DNA of 46,073 nucleotides, from the NCBI GenBank assembly GCA_017450165.1, contig JAFSWO010000011.1, forward strand, positions 1 through 46,073. Direction: 5' to 3'. This document shows, piece by piece, positions 15,167 through 23,750 of this stretch. How positions within the stretch are numbered: position 1 is the first letter of the stretch; every line of letters starts with the position of its first letter. The notes below the pieces were generated by a model that saw nothing but the letters and a program-made list of their open reading frames with translations, did not search any database and had not been told where the DNA came from. The translations under genes were made by a program, and so were the position numbers. This DNA is from Bacteroidales bacterium. GTDB taxonomy: Bacteria; Bacteroidota; Bacteroidia; Bacteroidales; UBA932.

Positions 15167-17326
15167 ATGAAACTCAGCCGCATCGTTGTCAGTCTTCTCT
15201 GCTTCGTGGGGTTCTGTGCCGGTTTGCAGGCGCAGGATACGCTGTTGTTCAAAGGTGCGCTTTCCGACACGCTGACGCTGCAGAACGCCACTGTCACGGC
15301 CAAGACGCGTACGCAGCAGCTGAAGGAGGAGGCCTACTCCGTCAATGCTCTGAATATCAATGAAATCGTCAGTACGCTCAACAGCGTCACAACGGCCGTG
15401 GACCGCACCTCCGGCATCCGCATCCGCGAAGAGGGGGGCGTAGGCAGCGATTTTGACCTCTCCATCAACGGCCTTTCGGGCAACGCCATCCGCTACTTTT
15501 TGGACGGCATGCCGCTCGATGCCAAAGGCAGCGGCATCACGCTGGCCAACCTGCCGGTGAACCTCATCGAGCGCGTAGAAATATACAAAGGTGTCATTCC
15601 CGCCGCCTTCGGCAGTGACGCCCTGGGAGGTGCCATCAACATCGTGACGAACCGCCGCCACCGGAATTATCTCGACTTTTCGGCCGGCGCCGGATCGTTC
15701 CACACGGCCAAGACCGATCTCAACGCGCAATACACACTGCCTCGCAGTGGCTTGATCTTCAGGCCGGTGCTCAGCGTTAATTATTCCAAGAACGACTACA
15801 TCATGCGCGACGTGAAGGTCCGTAACGAGGAGCATACCGCCTTTGTCATCAAGGACCTGCCGCGCTTCCACGACGACTATCGTTCGCTCTTCGGCCAGCT
15901 GGAGGCCGGCGTGGCCGACCGCTCCTGGGCTGACGCCTTCTTCGTCTCGGCCTCCCTCTCGCGTATCGACAAGGATATTCAGACGGGCGCCACGCAGTCA
16001 CATGTGATCGGCATGGCGGAGCGCCATACGCAGTCTTTCAATGTGGCGGCGCGTTACGAGAAAGCCCACTTCCTGACGGAAAACCTCTCGCTGCGGGCTT
16101 CTGTTTCGCATACTTCCGACCACTCCCTGGTGATTGATACCACCTACCGCCGCTACTATTGGGACGGTACCTACATTGACGGCTCCTACAGTGAAATCCG
16201 CGGGCGCGGCAAGACGCTGCGCCACACGGTCCGGCCACTGACGGTGGTGCGGACCAACGCGGACTATGCGCTGGCCCCCGGCCACGGCCTCTCGCTCAAC
16301 TACCTGCTGAATCGTTCCGGCAACCGGCAGTGGGATGACTGGGACGACGAATACGTGCCCAGCAACGATGTCCTGGCCAAGCACGTGATAGGCCTCTCTT
16401 ACGATCAGTCGTTTCTGAACGGAAGGCTGAGCAACGTCTTTTTTGCCAAGGGATACATCAATCACCTGAAAGTAGGGCAGTCTGAACTCTCCTCCACCAC
16501 GGGTGCGAACGATGTTCCCTCTGACGACACGCAGTTCTATCCCGGTTATGGCGTGGGTTCCCGCTTCCGGATGACGGAGGCCCTCTCGCTGAAGGGTTCC
16601 TTTGAGCACAGTATCCGCCTGCCGGTGGTGCGCGAATTGCTGGGCAACGGTTCCACCGTCTATGCCAACCTGACTTTGAAGCCCGAGGTGAGCGACAACT
16701 TCAACCTGGGCCTCTTCGGCAGTCACGACCTGGGCAGCGGGCACCTGCTCTCCTATGAGGTGAACGGTTATATCCGCCTGGTGGACAACTTTATACAGGC
16801 CACCATCTACGAAACGCAGGGCATGATGCAGTACGTCAACGTAGCGGCTGTTCACATCATGGGCGGCGATGCGGAGGTGCGCTACGACTGGGCTGGAAAA
16901 CTCCATCTGGCGCTCAACGCCAGCTACGATGACAGCCGCGACCGCCGCAAGTACACGCAGGCCGGAGACCTCTCGGTGACCTACATGAACCGCACGCCGA
17001 ACCGCCCCTGGGTCTGGTGCAATGCAGAGGCCGCCTATACCTTCCGCAATCTGATCGCCGGTGGCGACCGGCTCCGTCTCTGCTGCGACTACCGCTGGGT
17101 CCACTGGTTCTACCTGACCTGGGCGGCCTACGGATCGGCCAGCTCCAAGTCGAAGGTTCCTACGCAGCACCTGACCGACCTTTCGGCCCTCTATGCCTGG
17201 GCCGGCGGCCGCTACAACCTCTCGCTGGAGTGCTTGAACCTCTTCAACGCGCTGGCCTTCGACAATTACATGCTGCAGAAGCCGGGCCGGGCTTTCTTCT
17301 TGAAATTCAGATTATTCCTACAATAG
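15167..17326 (+). CDS. btuB: TonB-dependent outer-membrane receptor, corrinoid (BtuB-like)
   Basis: 719 aa. The signal peptide (VVSLLCFVGFCAGLQAQ) is followed by a TonB-box-like stretch (TLQNATVTAKTRTQQ), a plug with INGLSGNAIRYFLDGMP and GVIPAAFGSDALGGAINIVT, and a 22-strand-type barrel ending in the aromatic FRLFLQ. It is directly downstream of a cobalamin riboswitch and upstream of a DUF4374-like lipoprotein and BtuFCD, so corrinoid import across the outer membrane is the likely job. It is intact, unlike the divergent receptor, with which it shares only family-level resemblance. Heme or another tetrapyrrole as substrate remains possible because a CobN/HmuS-like protein follows in the same operon. 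Confidence 0.92.
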   Translation: MKLSRIVVSLLCFVGFCAGLQAQDTLLFKGALSDTLTLQNATVTAKTRTQQLKEEAYSVNALNINEIVSTLNSVTTAVDRTSGIRIREEGGVGSDFDLSINGLSGNAIRYFLDGMPLDAKGSGITLANLPVNLIERVEIYKGVIPAAFGSDALGGAINIVTNRRHRNYLDFSAGAGSFHTAKTDLNAQYTLPRSGLIFRPVLSVNYSKNDYIMRDVKVRNEEHTAFVIKDLPRFHDDYRSLFGQLEAGVADRSWADAFFVSASLSRIDKDIQTGATQSHVIGMAERHTQSFNVAARYEKAHFLTENLSLRASVSHTSDHSLVIDTTYRRYYWDGTYIDGSYSEIRGRGKTLRHTVRPLTVVRTNADYALAPGHGLSLNYLLNRSGNRQWDDWDDEYVPSNDVLAKHVIGLSYDQSFLNGRLSNVFFAKGYINHLKVGQSELSSTTGANDVPSDDTQFYPGYGVGSRFRMTEALSLKGSFEHSIRLPVVRELLGNGSTVYANLTLKPEVSDNFNLGLFGSHDLGSGHLLSYEVNGYIRLVDNFIQATIYETQGMMQYVNVAAVHIMGGDAEVRYDWAGKLHLALNASYDDSRDRRKYTQAGDLSVTYMNRTPNRPWVWCNAEAAYTFRNLIAGGDRLRLCCDYRWVHWFYLTWAAYGSASSKSKVPTQHLTDLSALYAWAGGRYNLSLECLNLFNALAFDNYMLQKPGRAFFLKFRLFLQ

Positions 17327-17351
17327 TAACACTCAAAACCAAACACATTTT

Positions 17352-18659
17352 ATGAAAAAGTTCAAATTCTTTCTGATGGCCGTTGCAGCCGTGATCGCCG
17401 CAACGGTAACGATCGCTTGCGATCCGACGGACGATCCTGAAAAGCCTGTCATCAAGGACACCTACAGCTTCGACCTTTTCGTCTGTGCAGTCAAGCACGG
17501 CGGTATGTCCCAGAATAAGAACGGTACCTACGTCCGCAGCGTCAGCGCGCTGACCGCAGACCAGCCCCGTGTTGAATTCCAGGGCAAGGGTATCGACATC
17601 ACCCAGAACTACACCCTCGAGAGCATTACCCGTGGCAAATACTACTATCAGGTGCCCCAGAAGGCTACCGGTGGCTTCGTGAAATTCCACATTGAGCGCA
17701 ATGCAGCCGGCGAGGAGAGCATCAAAGAGGATGCAGAGGTCCCGTTCAAGGACAATGTCTATGCTGCCCGCAAGTACACCCACGCGTGGATCGGTGACAG
17801 CACCACCCTCGTCGTGGTCGGTACCAAGGATAACGCCACCAAGATCATCTGGACCAAACTGGCCGAGTCCAACCTGACTGTCCAGGCAGAGGGTACCTTC
17901 GATATCTCCCTGCCGGAGAACTACAACGCCTTCTCCACCGCAGGTCTGCTGACCTACCGCCAGACCGACAAGAAACTCTACTACTTCTATATCGTCAAGC
18001 CGAAGTCCGGCCAGAGCGACGCCGCTACCTCGATGACCTACATCGCCATCATCAATCCTGAAACGATGGCTGTCGAGTCGAATACCGCCGTTTCCACCGA
18101 TCTCATGGAAGAGACCGCCGGCAGCGCATACGGCGAGTTGATGCAGAGTATGATCATGCAGGATCCTTCGGGCAACCTCTATGTAGCTGGTCTGAAGACC
18201 GTTAATGGTCAGGAAATGGGCGTCCTGCGCCGCATCAAGAAGGGTGAGACCACCTTTGATCCCACCTGGAACGGCTTCCCCAACCCGGAAGGCAAGCTGC
18301 TGACCGTCCAGTACCTGGGCTACGGCAAGGCACTGGCTTACTCCCGCGATGAAAAGCTCGGTACGAAGATCGACAGCAAGAGCCACTTCTACTCCATCAT
18401 CGAACTTGCTGACGGACAGCGTTCCCGCGTGCAGTTCAACGGCCAGGACCTGCCTTATTGCGGCGGTCGTTTCTCGCAGCGCAGCGATGTGCTCAACGGC
18501 AAGGCATATATCGGCGTCGGCGGTGAAGTTGCCGAAGATGGTGTGGAACAGGACTATCCGACCATCTATATCTACGACTGCAAGACCGGAGAGGTGGAGA
18601 AGGGTATCGAACTTGCCAAGGGCTTCTGCTTCGACATCATCCGTGCAATGGCTGAATAA
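17352..18659 (+). CDS. DUF4374-like surface lipoprotein, candidate corrinoid-binding partner of the receptor
   Basis: 435 aa. The lipoprotein signal ends with Cys23 followed by an acidic stretch (CDPTDDPE), resembling the surface-export signal of Bacteroidota lipoproteins. The body has repeated beta-rich blades with patterns such as RRIKKGETTFD, QDPSGNLYVAG and YIYDCKTGE, reminiscent of DUF4374 beta-propellers. In this phylum, surface lipoproteins beside BtuB (for example the propeller BtuG) bind corrinoids and hand them to the receptor; this gene stands in that position, 25 bases after the receptor. The domain label rests on remembered pattern, and the ligand is inferred from context. Confidence 0.65.
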   Translation: MKKFKFFLMAVAAVIAATVTIACDPTDDPEKPVIKDTYSFDLFVCAVKHGGMSQNKNGTYVRSVSALTADQPRVEFQGKGIDITQNYTLESITRGKYYYQVPQKATGGFVKFHIERNAAGEESIKEDAEVPFKDNVYAARKYTHAWIGDSTTLVVVGTKDNATKIIWTKLAESNLTVQAEGTFDISLPENYNAFSTAGLLTYRQTDKKLYYFYIVKPKSGQSDAATSMTYIAIINPETMAVESNTAVSTDLMEETAGSAYGELMQSMIMQDPSGNLYVAGLKTVNGQEMGVLRRIKKGETTFDPTWNGFPNPEGKLLTVQYLGYGKALAYSRDEKLGTKIDSKSHFYSIIELADGQRSRVQFNGQDLPYCGGRFSQRSDVLNGKAYIGVGGEVAEDGVEQDYPTIYIYDCKTGEVEKGIELAKGFCFDIIRAMAE

Positions 18660-18670
18660 TTCCTTTGCCA

Positions 18671-19945
18671 ATGCTTAACAAGCCTCAACTCCTGATCGGC
18701 GCGCTCCATTCGGGAAGCGGGAAGACCACCTTTACGATGGGCTTGCTGAAGGCTCTGTGCGAGCGGGGCCTGCGGGTGCAGCCCTTCAAGTGCGGTCCGG
18801 ATTATATCGACCCGCAGTTCCACACGCTGGCCACGGGCCGCGCCTCGGTCAACCTGGATACCTGGCTGGCCTCTGAGGCGCACGTCCGGACGCTCTATGG
18901 CAGATATGGCGCCGATGCCGATGTCTGCGTAACGGAAGGGGTGATGGGGCTTTTCGACGGCTACGACCGGATGCGGGGCAGCAGTGCGGAGATCGCGCTG
19001 CTGCTCGGCATCCCGGTGGTGCTGTTGGTGGACGCCCGCTCGGCGGCCTACACGATGGCTGCCCAGTTGAGCGGCATCCGCCTTTTCCGGCCGGAACTCA
19101 AGATTGCCGGCGTCATTTTCAACAAACCCTCCTCGGAACGCCACCGCGGAATTCTGGAAGCGGCGGCTGCCGATGCGGGGCTCCGTTGTCTGGGCTTTCT
19201 GCCCCGGCGGGACGACCTGGAGATTCCCTCGCGCCACCTGGGCCTTACCCTCGACACCGAACGGGTGATGGAAACCCAGATCGCCCGCTCGGCGGAACTG
19301 GTGAGGGAAAATATCGATCTGGATGCCTTGCTGGAGGTAATCCAGACGCCTTTCCAACCCGCTTCAGAGGCTGTCCTCCGGTGCGGGGACACGAAGATTG
19401 CCGTGGCCCACGATGCGGCCTTCAACTTTATCTATCGCGAGAATCTCGCGCAGCTGGAGCGTCTGGGCACAGTGCGCTTCTTCAGCCCGCTGGCGGGCGA
19501 TCCGCTTCCGGAAGCAGACCTGGTCTATCTGCCGGGGGGCTATCCGGAACTCTTCCTGGAGCAGCTGCGTGCGCAGAAGACGCTGATTGCGCAACTGAAG
19601 GCCTATGCAGAGGCCGGCGAGAAGATTCTTGCAGAATGCGGCGGAATGATGTATCTTTCGCAGACGGTTTGCGGGATCTTGCCCTTCGAATGTACGATGG
19701 AGGGCGCCCGGTTGCATTTGGGCTATCGCAGAATCGTCACGACTTCCGGCGCCGAATGGCGCGGCCACGAATTCCACTATTCGCGGATTGCGGACGCTCC
19801 GGAAGCGAAACTGCCCTCTGTGGCAGAACAATACAATGCTGCGGGCGAGCGGGTGGATACGCCGCTCTTCCGCTATAAAAACATACGGGCCGGCTATACG
19901 CACCTTTACTGGGGGGAGGCCGACCTGCTGAAACTATGGGAATGA
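18671..19945 (+). CDS. cbiA: Cobyrinate a,c-diamide synthase
   Basis: 424 aa. The N-terminal dethiobiotin-synthetase-like ATPase domain has the P-loop HSGSGKTT (13-20) and KCGPDYIDP. The C-terminal class I glutamine amidotransferase domain has the nucleophile in AECGGMMYL and the GHEFHYSR motif. It amidates the a and c side chains of cobyrinate with glutamine and ATP. The ATG at 18671 directly precedes the P-loop strand. It is set apart from the rest of the biosynthetic genes, lying between the uptake lipoprotein and BtuF, with one base before the next gene. Confidence 0.95.
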   Translation: MLNKPQLLIGALHSGSGKTTFTMGLLKALCERGLRVQPFKCGPDYIDPQFHTLATGRASVNLDTWLASEAHVRTLYGRYGADADVCVTEGVMGLFDGYDRMRGSSAEIALLLGIPVVLLVDARSAAYTMAAQLSGIRLFRPELKIAGVIFNKPSSERHRGILEAAAADAGLRCLGFLPRRDDLEIPSRHLGLTLDTERVMETQIARSAELVRENIDLDALLEVIQTPFQPASEAVLRCGDTKIAVAHDAAFNFIYRENLAQLERLGTVRFFSPLAGDPLPEADLVYLPGGYPELFLEQLRAQKTLIAQLKAYAEAGEKILAECGGMMYLSQTVCGILPFECTMEGARLHLGYRRIVTTSGAEWRGHEFHYSRIADAPEAKLPSVAEQYNAAGERVDTPLFRYKNIRAGYTHLYWGEADLLKLWE

Positions 19946-19946
19946 G

Positions 19947-21101
19947 ATGAAAAAGTGTTTTCAATGGTTTGCGGCTGTGCTGCTGGTAGTGACGGCGCTC
20001 ACAGGATGCCGCAGCGGCGCAAAATCGGGCGCACGCGGTGCTGCCGGCATTGATGAAGCCGAGCGTGGAATCGCCTCTCCGGTCTATGCGGAGGGGTTCA
20101 AGGTTCGTTATACGGATCAGGGATGTTTACTGGATATCCAGGATCCCCGGCGGGCCGAGAGCCAGTCCTTCCACTACCTGATCGTGCCGCGCGGCACGAC
20201 TCCGGAATCCGTTCCCGAGGGCTATACGCCCATTGAAGTGCCGCTGCGCAAGGTGGTCTGCATGACCTCGCTGCAGCTCTCGAACTTCATCAAACTCGGC
20301 GAGTTGGACTGCGTGGCGGGCATTACCAGCACACGCCACCTGTTCAACAAGGAGATGAAACAACGGCTTGCCGACGGCCGTACCCGCAAGATCGGCATCG
20401 AGGGCAACTTCGACAGCGAGGTGATCCTTGGACTCAATCCCGACGTCATTCTCATCTCTCCCTTCAAACGCGGCGGTTATGAAGCCCTCAAGGGGGTGGA
20501 CATCCCGCTGATTCCTCACCTGGGCTACCAGGAACCCACACCGCTCGGTCAGGCCGAATGGGTCAAGTTTGTGGGCCTTCTGCTCGGGAAAGAGGAGAAA
20601 GCCGCTGCCGTTTTCGCTGAAATCGAACAGCGCTACAACGTCCTGAAGGAGGCGGCCTCCCAAACGAGCGGCCGCCCGGTCGTGGTCAGCGGCGAACTGC
20701 ACGGCGGCAACTGGTACGTGGGCGGCGGACGCAGTTTCCTGGCTCAGATCTTCCGCGACGCCGGTGCCGAATACTTCCTGCCTGACGACGAGAACAGCGG
20801 CGGCCTGAACCTCGATTTCGAGACGGTTTACAGCCGCACGGCCTCCGCACAGTATTGGCGCATCGTCAACAGCTATCCCGGGACCTTCTCGTACGACGCC
20901 CTCAAGGCGGAGGATGCCCGCTATGCCGATCTGGGCGCCTTCAAGAACAAGGGCGTGATCTACTGCAACATGCGCGAGCGTCCCTATTATGAGAATATGC
21001 CGGTCCAGCCCGAAGTGGTGCTGGCCGACCTAATCCATATCTTCCATCCGGAAATCCTGCCGGCCGACTATGAGCCGGTCTTCTACGACCTGCTGCGATG
21101 A
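19947..21101 (+). CDS. btuF: ABC transporter substrate-binding lipoprotein (BtuF-type)
   Basis: 384 aa. The lipoprotein signal has lipobox LTGC. The periplasmic-binding fold of the vitamin B12/iron-siderophore class (PF01497 type) is shown by RKVVCMTSLQLSNFIKLGEL near residues 95-115, LNPDVILISPF and a C-terminal lobe with the FLAQIFRDAGAEY pattern. It would deliver corrinoid from the periplasm to the BtuC-like permease. It is in a tight run with the permease (four-base overlap). Heme or siderophore substrates cannot be excluded by sequence; the riboswitch argues for corrinoids. Confidence 0.88.
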   Translation: MKKCFQWFAAVLLVVTALTGCRSGAKSGARGAAGIDEAERGIASPVYAEGFKVRYTDQGCLLDIQDPRRAESQSFHYLIVPRGTTPESVPEGYTPIEVPLRKVVCMTSLQLSNFIKLGELDCVAGITSTRHLFNKEMKQRLADGRTRKIGIEGNFDSEVILGLNPDVILISPFKRGGYEALKGVDIPLIPHLGYQEPTPLGQAEWVKFVGLLLGKEEKAAAVFAEIEQRYNVLKEAASQTSGRPVVVSGELHGGNWYVGGGRSFLAQIFRDAGAEYFLPDDENSGGLNLDFETVYSRTASAQYWRIVNSYPGTFSYDALKAEDARYADLGAFKNKGVIYCNMRERPYYENMPVQPEVVLADLIHIFHPEILPADYEPVFYDLLR

Positions 21102-22132
21102 AACGTTCCGCCACCCTCGGGATGGTGCTCCTCGCGGTTTCCATCCTCGTCTTTTTCTTCCTGAACCTGCTGCTGGGTTCCGTCTCGATTCCAGCCGGCA
21201 AGGTTTGGAGCATCCTCTGGGGCGGGGAAGACAACGCCATCTGGCAGAATATCGTCCTGAAATCGCGCCTGCCGCAGGCCCTGACGGCGCTGGTGGCCGG
21301 TGCGGGTCTTTCGATTGCCGGTCTGCAGATGCAGACGGTCTTCCGCAATCCGCTGGCCGGCCCGACGGAGTTGGGTGTCCGCTCAGGCGCGCGCCTGGGC
21401 GTGGCCTTCGTGGTGCTGCTCTCCGGCCGTATCGGCGGTATCGCCCTGAGCCGCATCGGCGCAATGGGGGAGGTGGCCATGACCCTGGCCGCTATCCTCG
21501 GCGCCCTGGCCATCATGGCCTTGATCGTCTATGTGGCGCAGCGGGTGCGGGGCAATGTGACGCTGCTGATTATCGGCGTGATGATCGGCTATGTGGCCAA
21601 TGCCATCATCGGCGTGCTGAAATTCTTTAGCCCGGAGGAGGATGTCCGGGCCTACGTGGTCTGGGGCCTTGGCAGTTTCGCCCGCGTTTCGGGCGGCCAG
21701 GTAACCACCTTCGTTTGCATCATGGCAGTGTTGCTGCCGCTCTCATTCTTATTGGTCAAGACATTGAACCTGTTGCTTTTGGGCGACGGGTATGCACGGA
21801 ATCTGGGACTGAATATCCGCCGGGCCCGGATGCAGGTCATTCTCTGCTCCGGCGTGCTGGTGGCTGTCGTGACCGCCTACTGCGGTCCGATATCATTTTT
21901 GGGGTTGGCCGTTCCGCACCTCTGCCGGGCGATATTCAGGACCTCGGATCACCGGATTCTGCTGCCGGCCTCCCTGCTGGCCGGCGCTTCGCTGGCGCTG
22001 CTCTGTAACCTGATTGCCCGCATGCCGGGCTTCGAAGGGGCACTGCCGGTGAACTCGGTGACGGCCCTCATCGGTGCGCCGGTGGTGGCCTGGGTGCTCT
22101 TCAAGAAACGGAAGGAGGACACGGCGGAATGA
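21098..22132 (+). CDS. btuC: FecCD/BtuC-type ABC transporter permease
   Basis: 344 aa, strongly hydrophobic with about ten membrane segments. Family marks include GAGLSIAGLQMQTVFRNPLA (67-86) and PTELGVRSGARLG, and the coupling region near GPISFLGLAVPHLCR. Forms the inner-membrane channel of a BtuCD-type importer. Overlaps both neighbours by four bases. Confidence 0.92.
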   Translation: MKRSATLGMVLLAVSILVFFFLNLLLGSVSIPAGKVWSILWGGEDNAIWQNIVLKSRLPQALTALVAGAGLSIAGLQMQTVFRNPLAGPTELGVRSGARLGVAFVVLLSGRIGGIALSRIGAMGEVAMTLAAILGALAIMALIVYVAQRVRGNVTLLIIGVMIGYVANAIIGVLKFFSPEEDVRAYVVWGLGSFARVSGGQVTTFVCIMAVLLPLSFLLVKTLNLLLLGDGYARNLGLNIRRARMQVILCSGVLVAVVTAYCGPISFLGLAVPHLCRAIFRTSDHRILLPASLLAGASLALLCNLIARMPGFEGALPVNSVTALIGAPVVAWVLFKKRKEDTAE

Positions 22133-22917
22133 CACGAACCGAGACCATCTCGCTGAAGGGCCTCTCCACAGGCTATCGCAGCAAACACAAGACCACGGTG
22201 GTGGCCCGGGACCTTACGGGTGCCATCTGCAGCGGTGAACTGACCTGCTTGATCGGGGCCAACGGCTCCGGCAAATCGACGCTCCTGCGCACCCTATCGG
22301 CCTTCCTGTCGCCACTTGGCGGAGAAATCTCCCTGCTGGGCCGCCCGCTGCGCGATTACAGCGACCGGGAACTCTCCAAGGTGATCGGTGTGGTGCTGAC
22401 CGAACGCGTCTCGCTTCAGAATATGACCGTTGAGGAACTTGTCGGCATGGGCCGCAGCCCGTACACCGGCTTCTGGGGCCGCCTCTCCAAGGAGGATCAC
22501 GCGCAGGTCGATGCCGCCATCACAATGGTTGGAATCGACAATCTTCGCGGCCGAATGATCCAGACGCTTAGCGACGGTGAACGCCAGAAGGTAATGATTG
22601 CCAAGGCGTTGGCCCAGGAGACGCCCATTATCTTCTTGGACGAACCCACCGCTTTCCTCGATTATCCCAGCAAGGTGGAGATCCTGCACCTGCTGCACCG
22701 TCTCTCTCGCGAGGCTGGCAAGACCATCTTCCTTTCCACGCACGATCTGGAACTGGCCCTGCAGATTGCAGACCGCCTATGGCTGATGGACCGCGAACGC
22801 GGCATCCGGATCGGTGTTCCCGACGAATTGGTGCGCGACGGTTCCCTGGACCGCTTCTTCGACCACACGGAACTCGCCCGCCGGATCCGGATCAAATTTG
22901 AAATGCTCGAAAAATGA
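22129..22917 (+). CDS. btuD: BtuD/FecE-type ABC transporter ATPase
   Basis: 262 aa. Walker A is GANGSGKST, the signature reads LSDGERQKVMIAKAL (Asp in place of the more common Gly), Walker B plus catalytic Glu is PIIFLDEPT, and the H-loop is LSTHDLELAL. It powers the BtuC-like permease. Four-base overlaps with btuC upstream and the second cbiK downstream. Confidence 0.93.
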   Translation: MTRTETISLKGLSTGYRSKHKTTVVARDLTGAICSGELTCLIGANGSGKSTLLRTLSAFLSPLGGEISLLGRPLRDYSDRELSKVIGVVLTERVSLQNMTVEELVGMGRSPYTGFWGRLSKEDHAQVDAAITMVGIDNLRGRMIQTLSDGERQKVMIAKALAQETPIIFLDEPTAFLDYPSKVEILHLLHRLSREAGKTIFLSTHDLELALQIADRLWLMDRERGIRIGVPDELVRDGSLDRFFDHTELARRIRIKFEMLEK

Positions 22918-23750
22918 AAAAGATACTGTTGTTAACCGCTTTGATGATGCTCTCTGCTTTCGCCCTTCCGGCCCAGGAGAAACGCGCACTGCTGATGGTC
23001 CATTTCGGTACCACCTACGACGATACCCGCGCCAAAACTATCGATGCCATCAATGCCAAGGCGCAGGCCGCTTTTCCGGATTATGAATTCCGCGAGGCCT
23101 GGACTTCGCGCATCGTGATCCGCCGCCTGAAGGCCCGCGGCGTGGAAAAACAGACGCCGCTCGATGCCCTCATCCGGCTGCGCGCCGATGGTTATACGCA
23201 TGTGCTCGTGCAGAGCACCACGCTGCTCAACGGCATTGAGATGGCCTCACTGCGCAAGGATATCGCGGAAGTGGAGAAGTTCTTTACCGAAATCCGCGTC
23301 GGCGCTCCGCTGCTCGCTACGGTGGAGGATTGCGCCCGCGTGGCGGAGATTCTGGCTGCGCGCCATGCCGCTGCTGCAGATGCCAAGAAGAAGGCCCATG
23401 TGATCCTGGTAGGCCACGGCACGGCCCATCCGGTGACGGCCACCTACAGCCAGGTGGATCACCTGCTGAAGGCCGCGGGTCACAAGCAGTTCCATATCGC
23501 CACCATCGAGGGCTATCCCACCTATGACACGGCGCTGGCTGAACTCAAGGCGGCCAAAGCCAGAAGCGTGACGCTCGTCCCGCTGCTCTTCGTGGCCGGC
23601 GACCATGCCAACAACGACCTGGCCGTCGATTGGAAACAGGCGCTGGAAGCGCAGGGACTGAAGGTCAACTGCGCACTGGAAGGCCTCGGCGAAGTCCCTG
23701 AAATCCAAGAACTTTATCTGGATCATCTCCGCCATGCGGCAGCCAAGTAA
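22914..23750 (+). CDS. cbiK: CbiK-family cobaltochelatase, secreted form
   Basis: 278 aa with a cleavable signal peptide (MKKILLLTALMMLSAFALPA then QEKR). The mature part matches CbiK closely in length. LLMVHFGTTYDDTR opens the fold, and the metal-site candidates are His168 in LVGHGTAHP and His231 in VAGDHANNDLAVDW. This is the second CbiK in the window, and both carry export signals. CbiK chelates cobalt into sirohydrochlorin without ATP; an exported copy resembles the periplasmic CbiK of Desulfovibrio, for which heme or cobalt-related roles have been discussed. It sits between BtuD and the CobN/HmuS-like gene, overlapping both. Confidence 0.88.
   Translation: MKKILLLTALMMLSAFALPAQEKRALLMVHFGTTYDDTRAKTIDAINAKAQAAFPDYEFREAWTSRIVIRRLKARGVEKQTPLDALIRLRADGYTHVLVQSTTLLNGIEMASLRKDIAEVEKFFTEIRVGAPLLATVEDCARVAEILAARHAAAADAKKKAHVILVGHGTAHPVTATYSQVDHLLKAAGHKQFHIATIEGYPTYDTALAELKAAKARSVTLVPLLFVAGDHANNDLAVDWKQALEAQGLKVNCALEGLGEVPEIQELYLDHLRHAAAK

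Noticed and set aside
15998..17170. A 390-codon minus-strand open frame inside the TonB receptor gene
   Set aside because: Antisense shadow; the receptor on the plus strand is complete.
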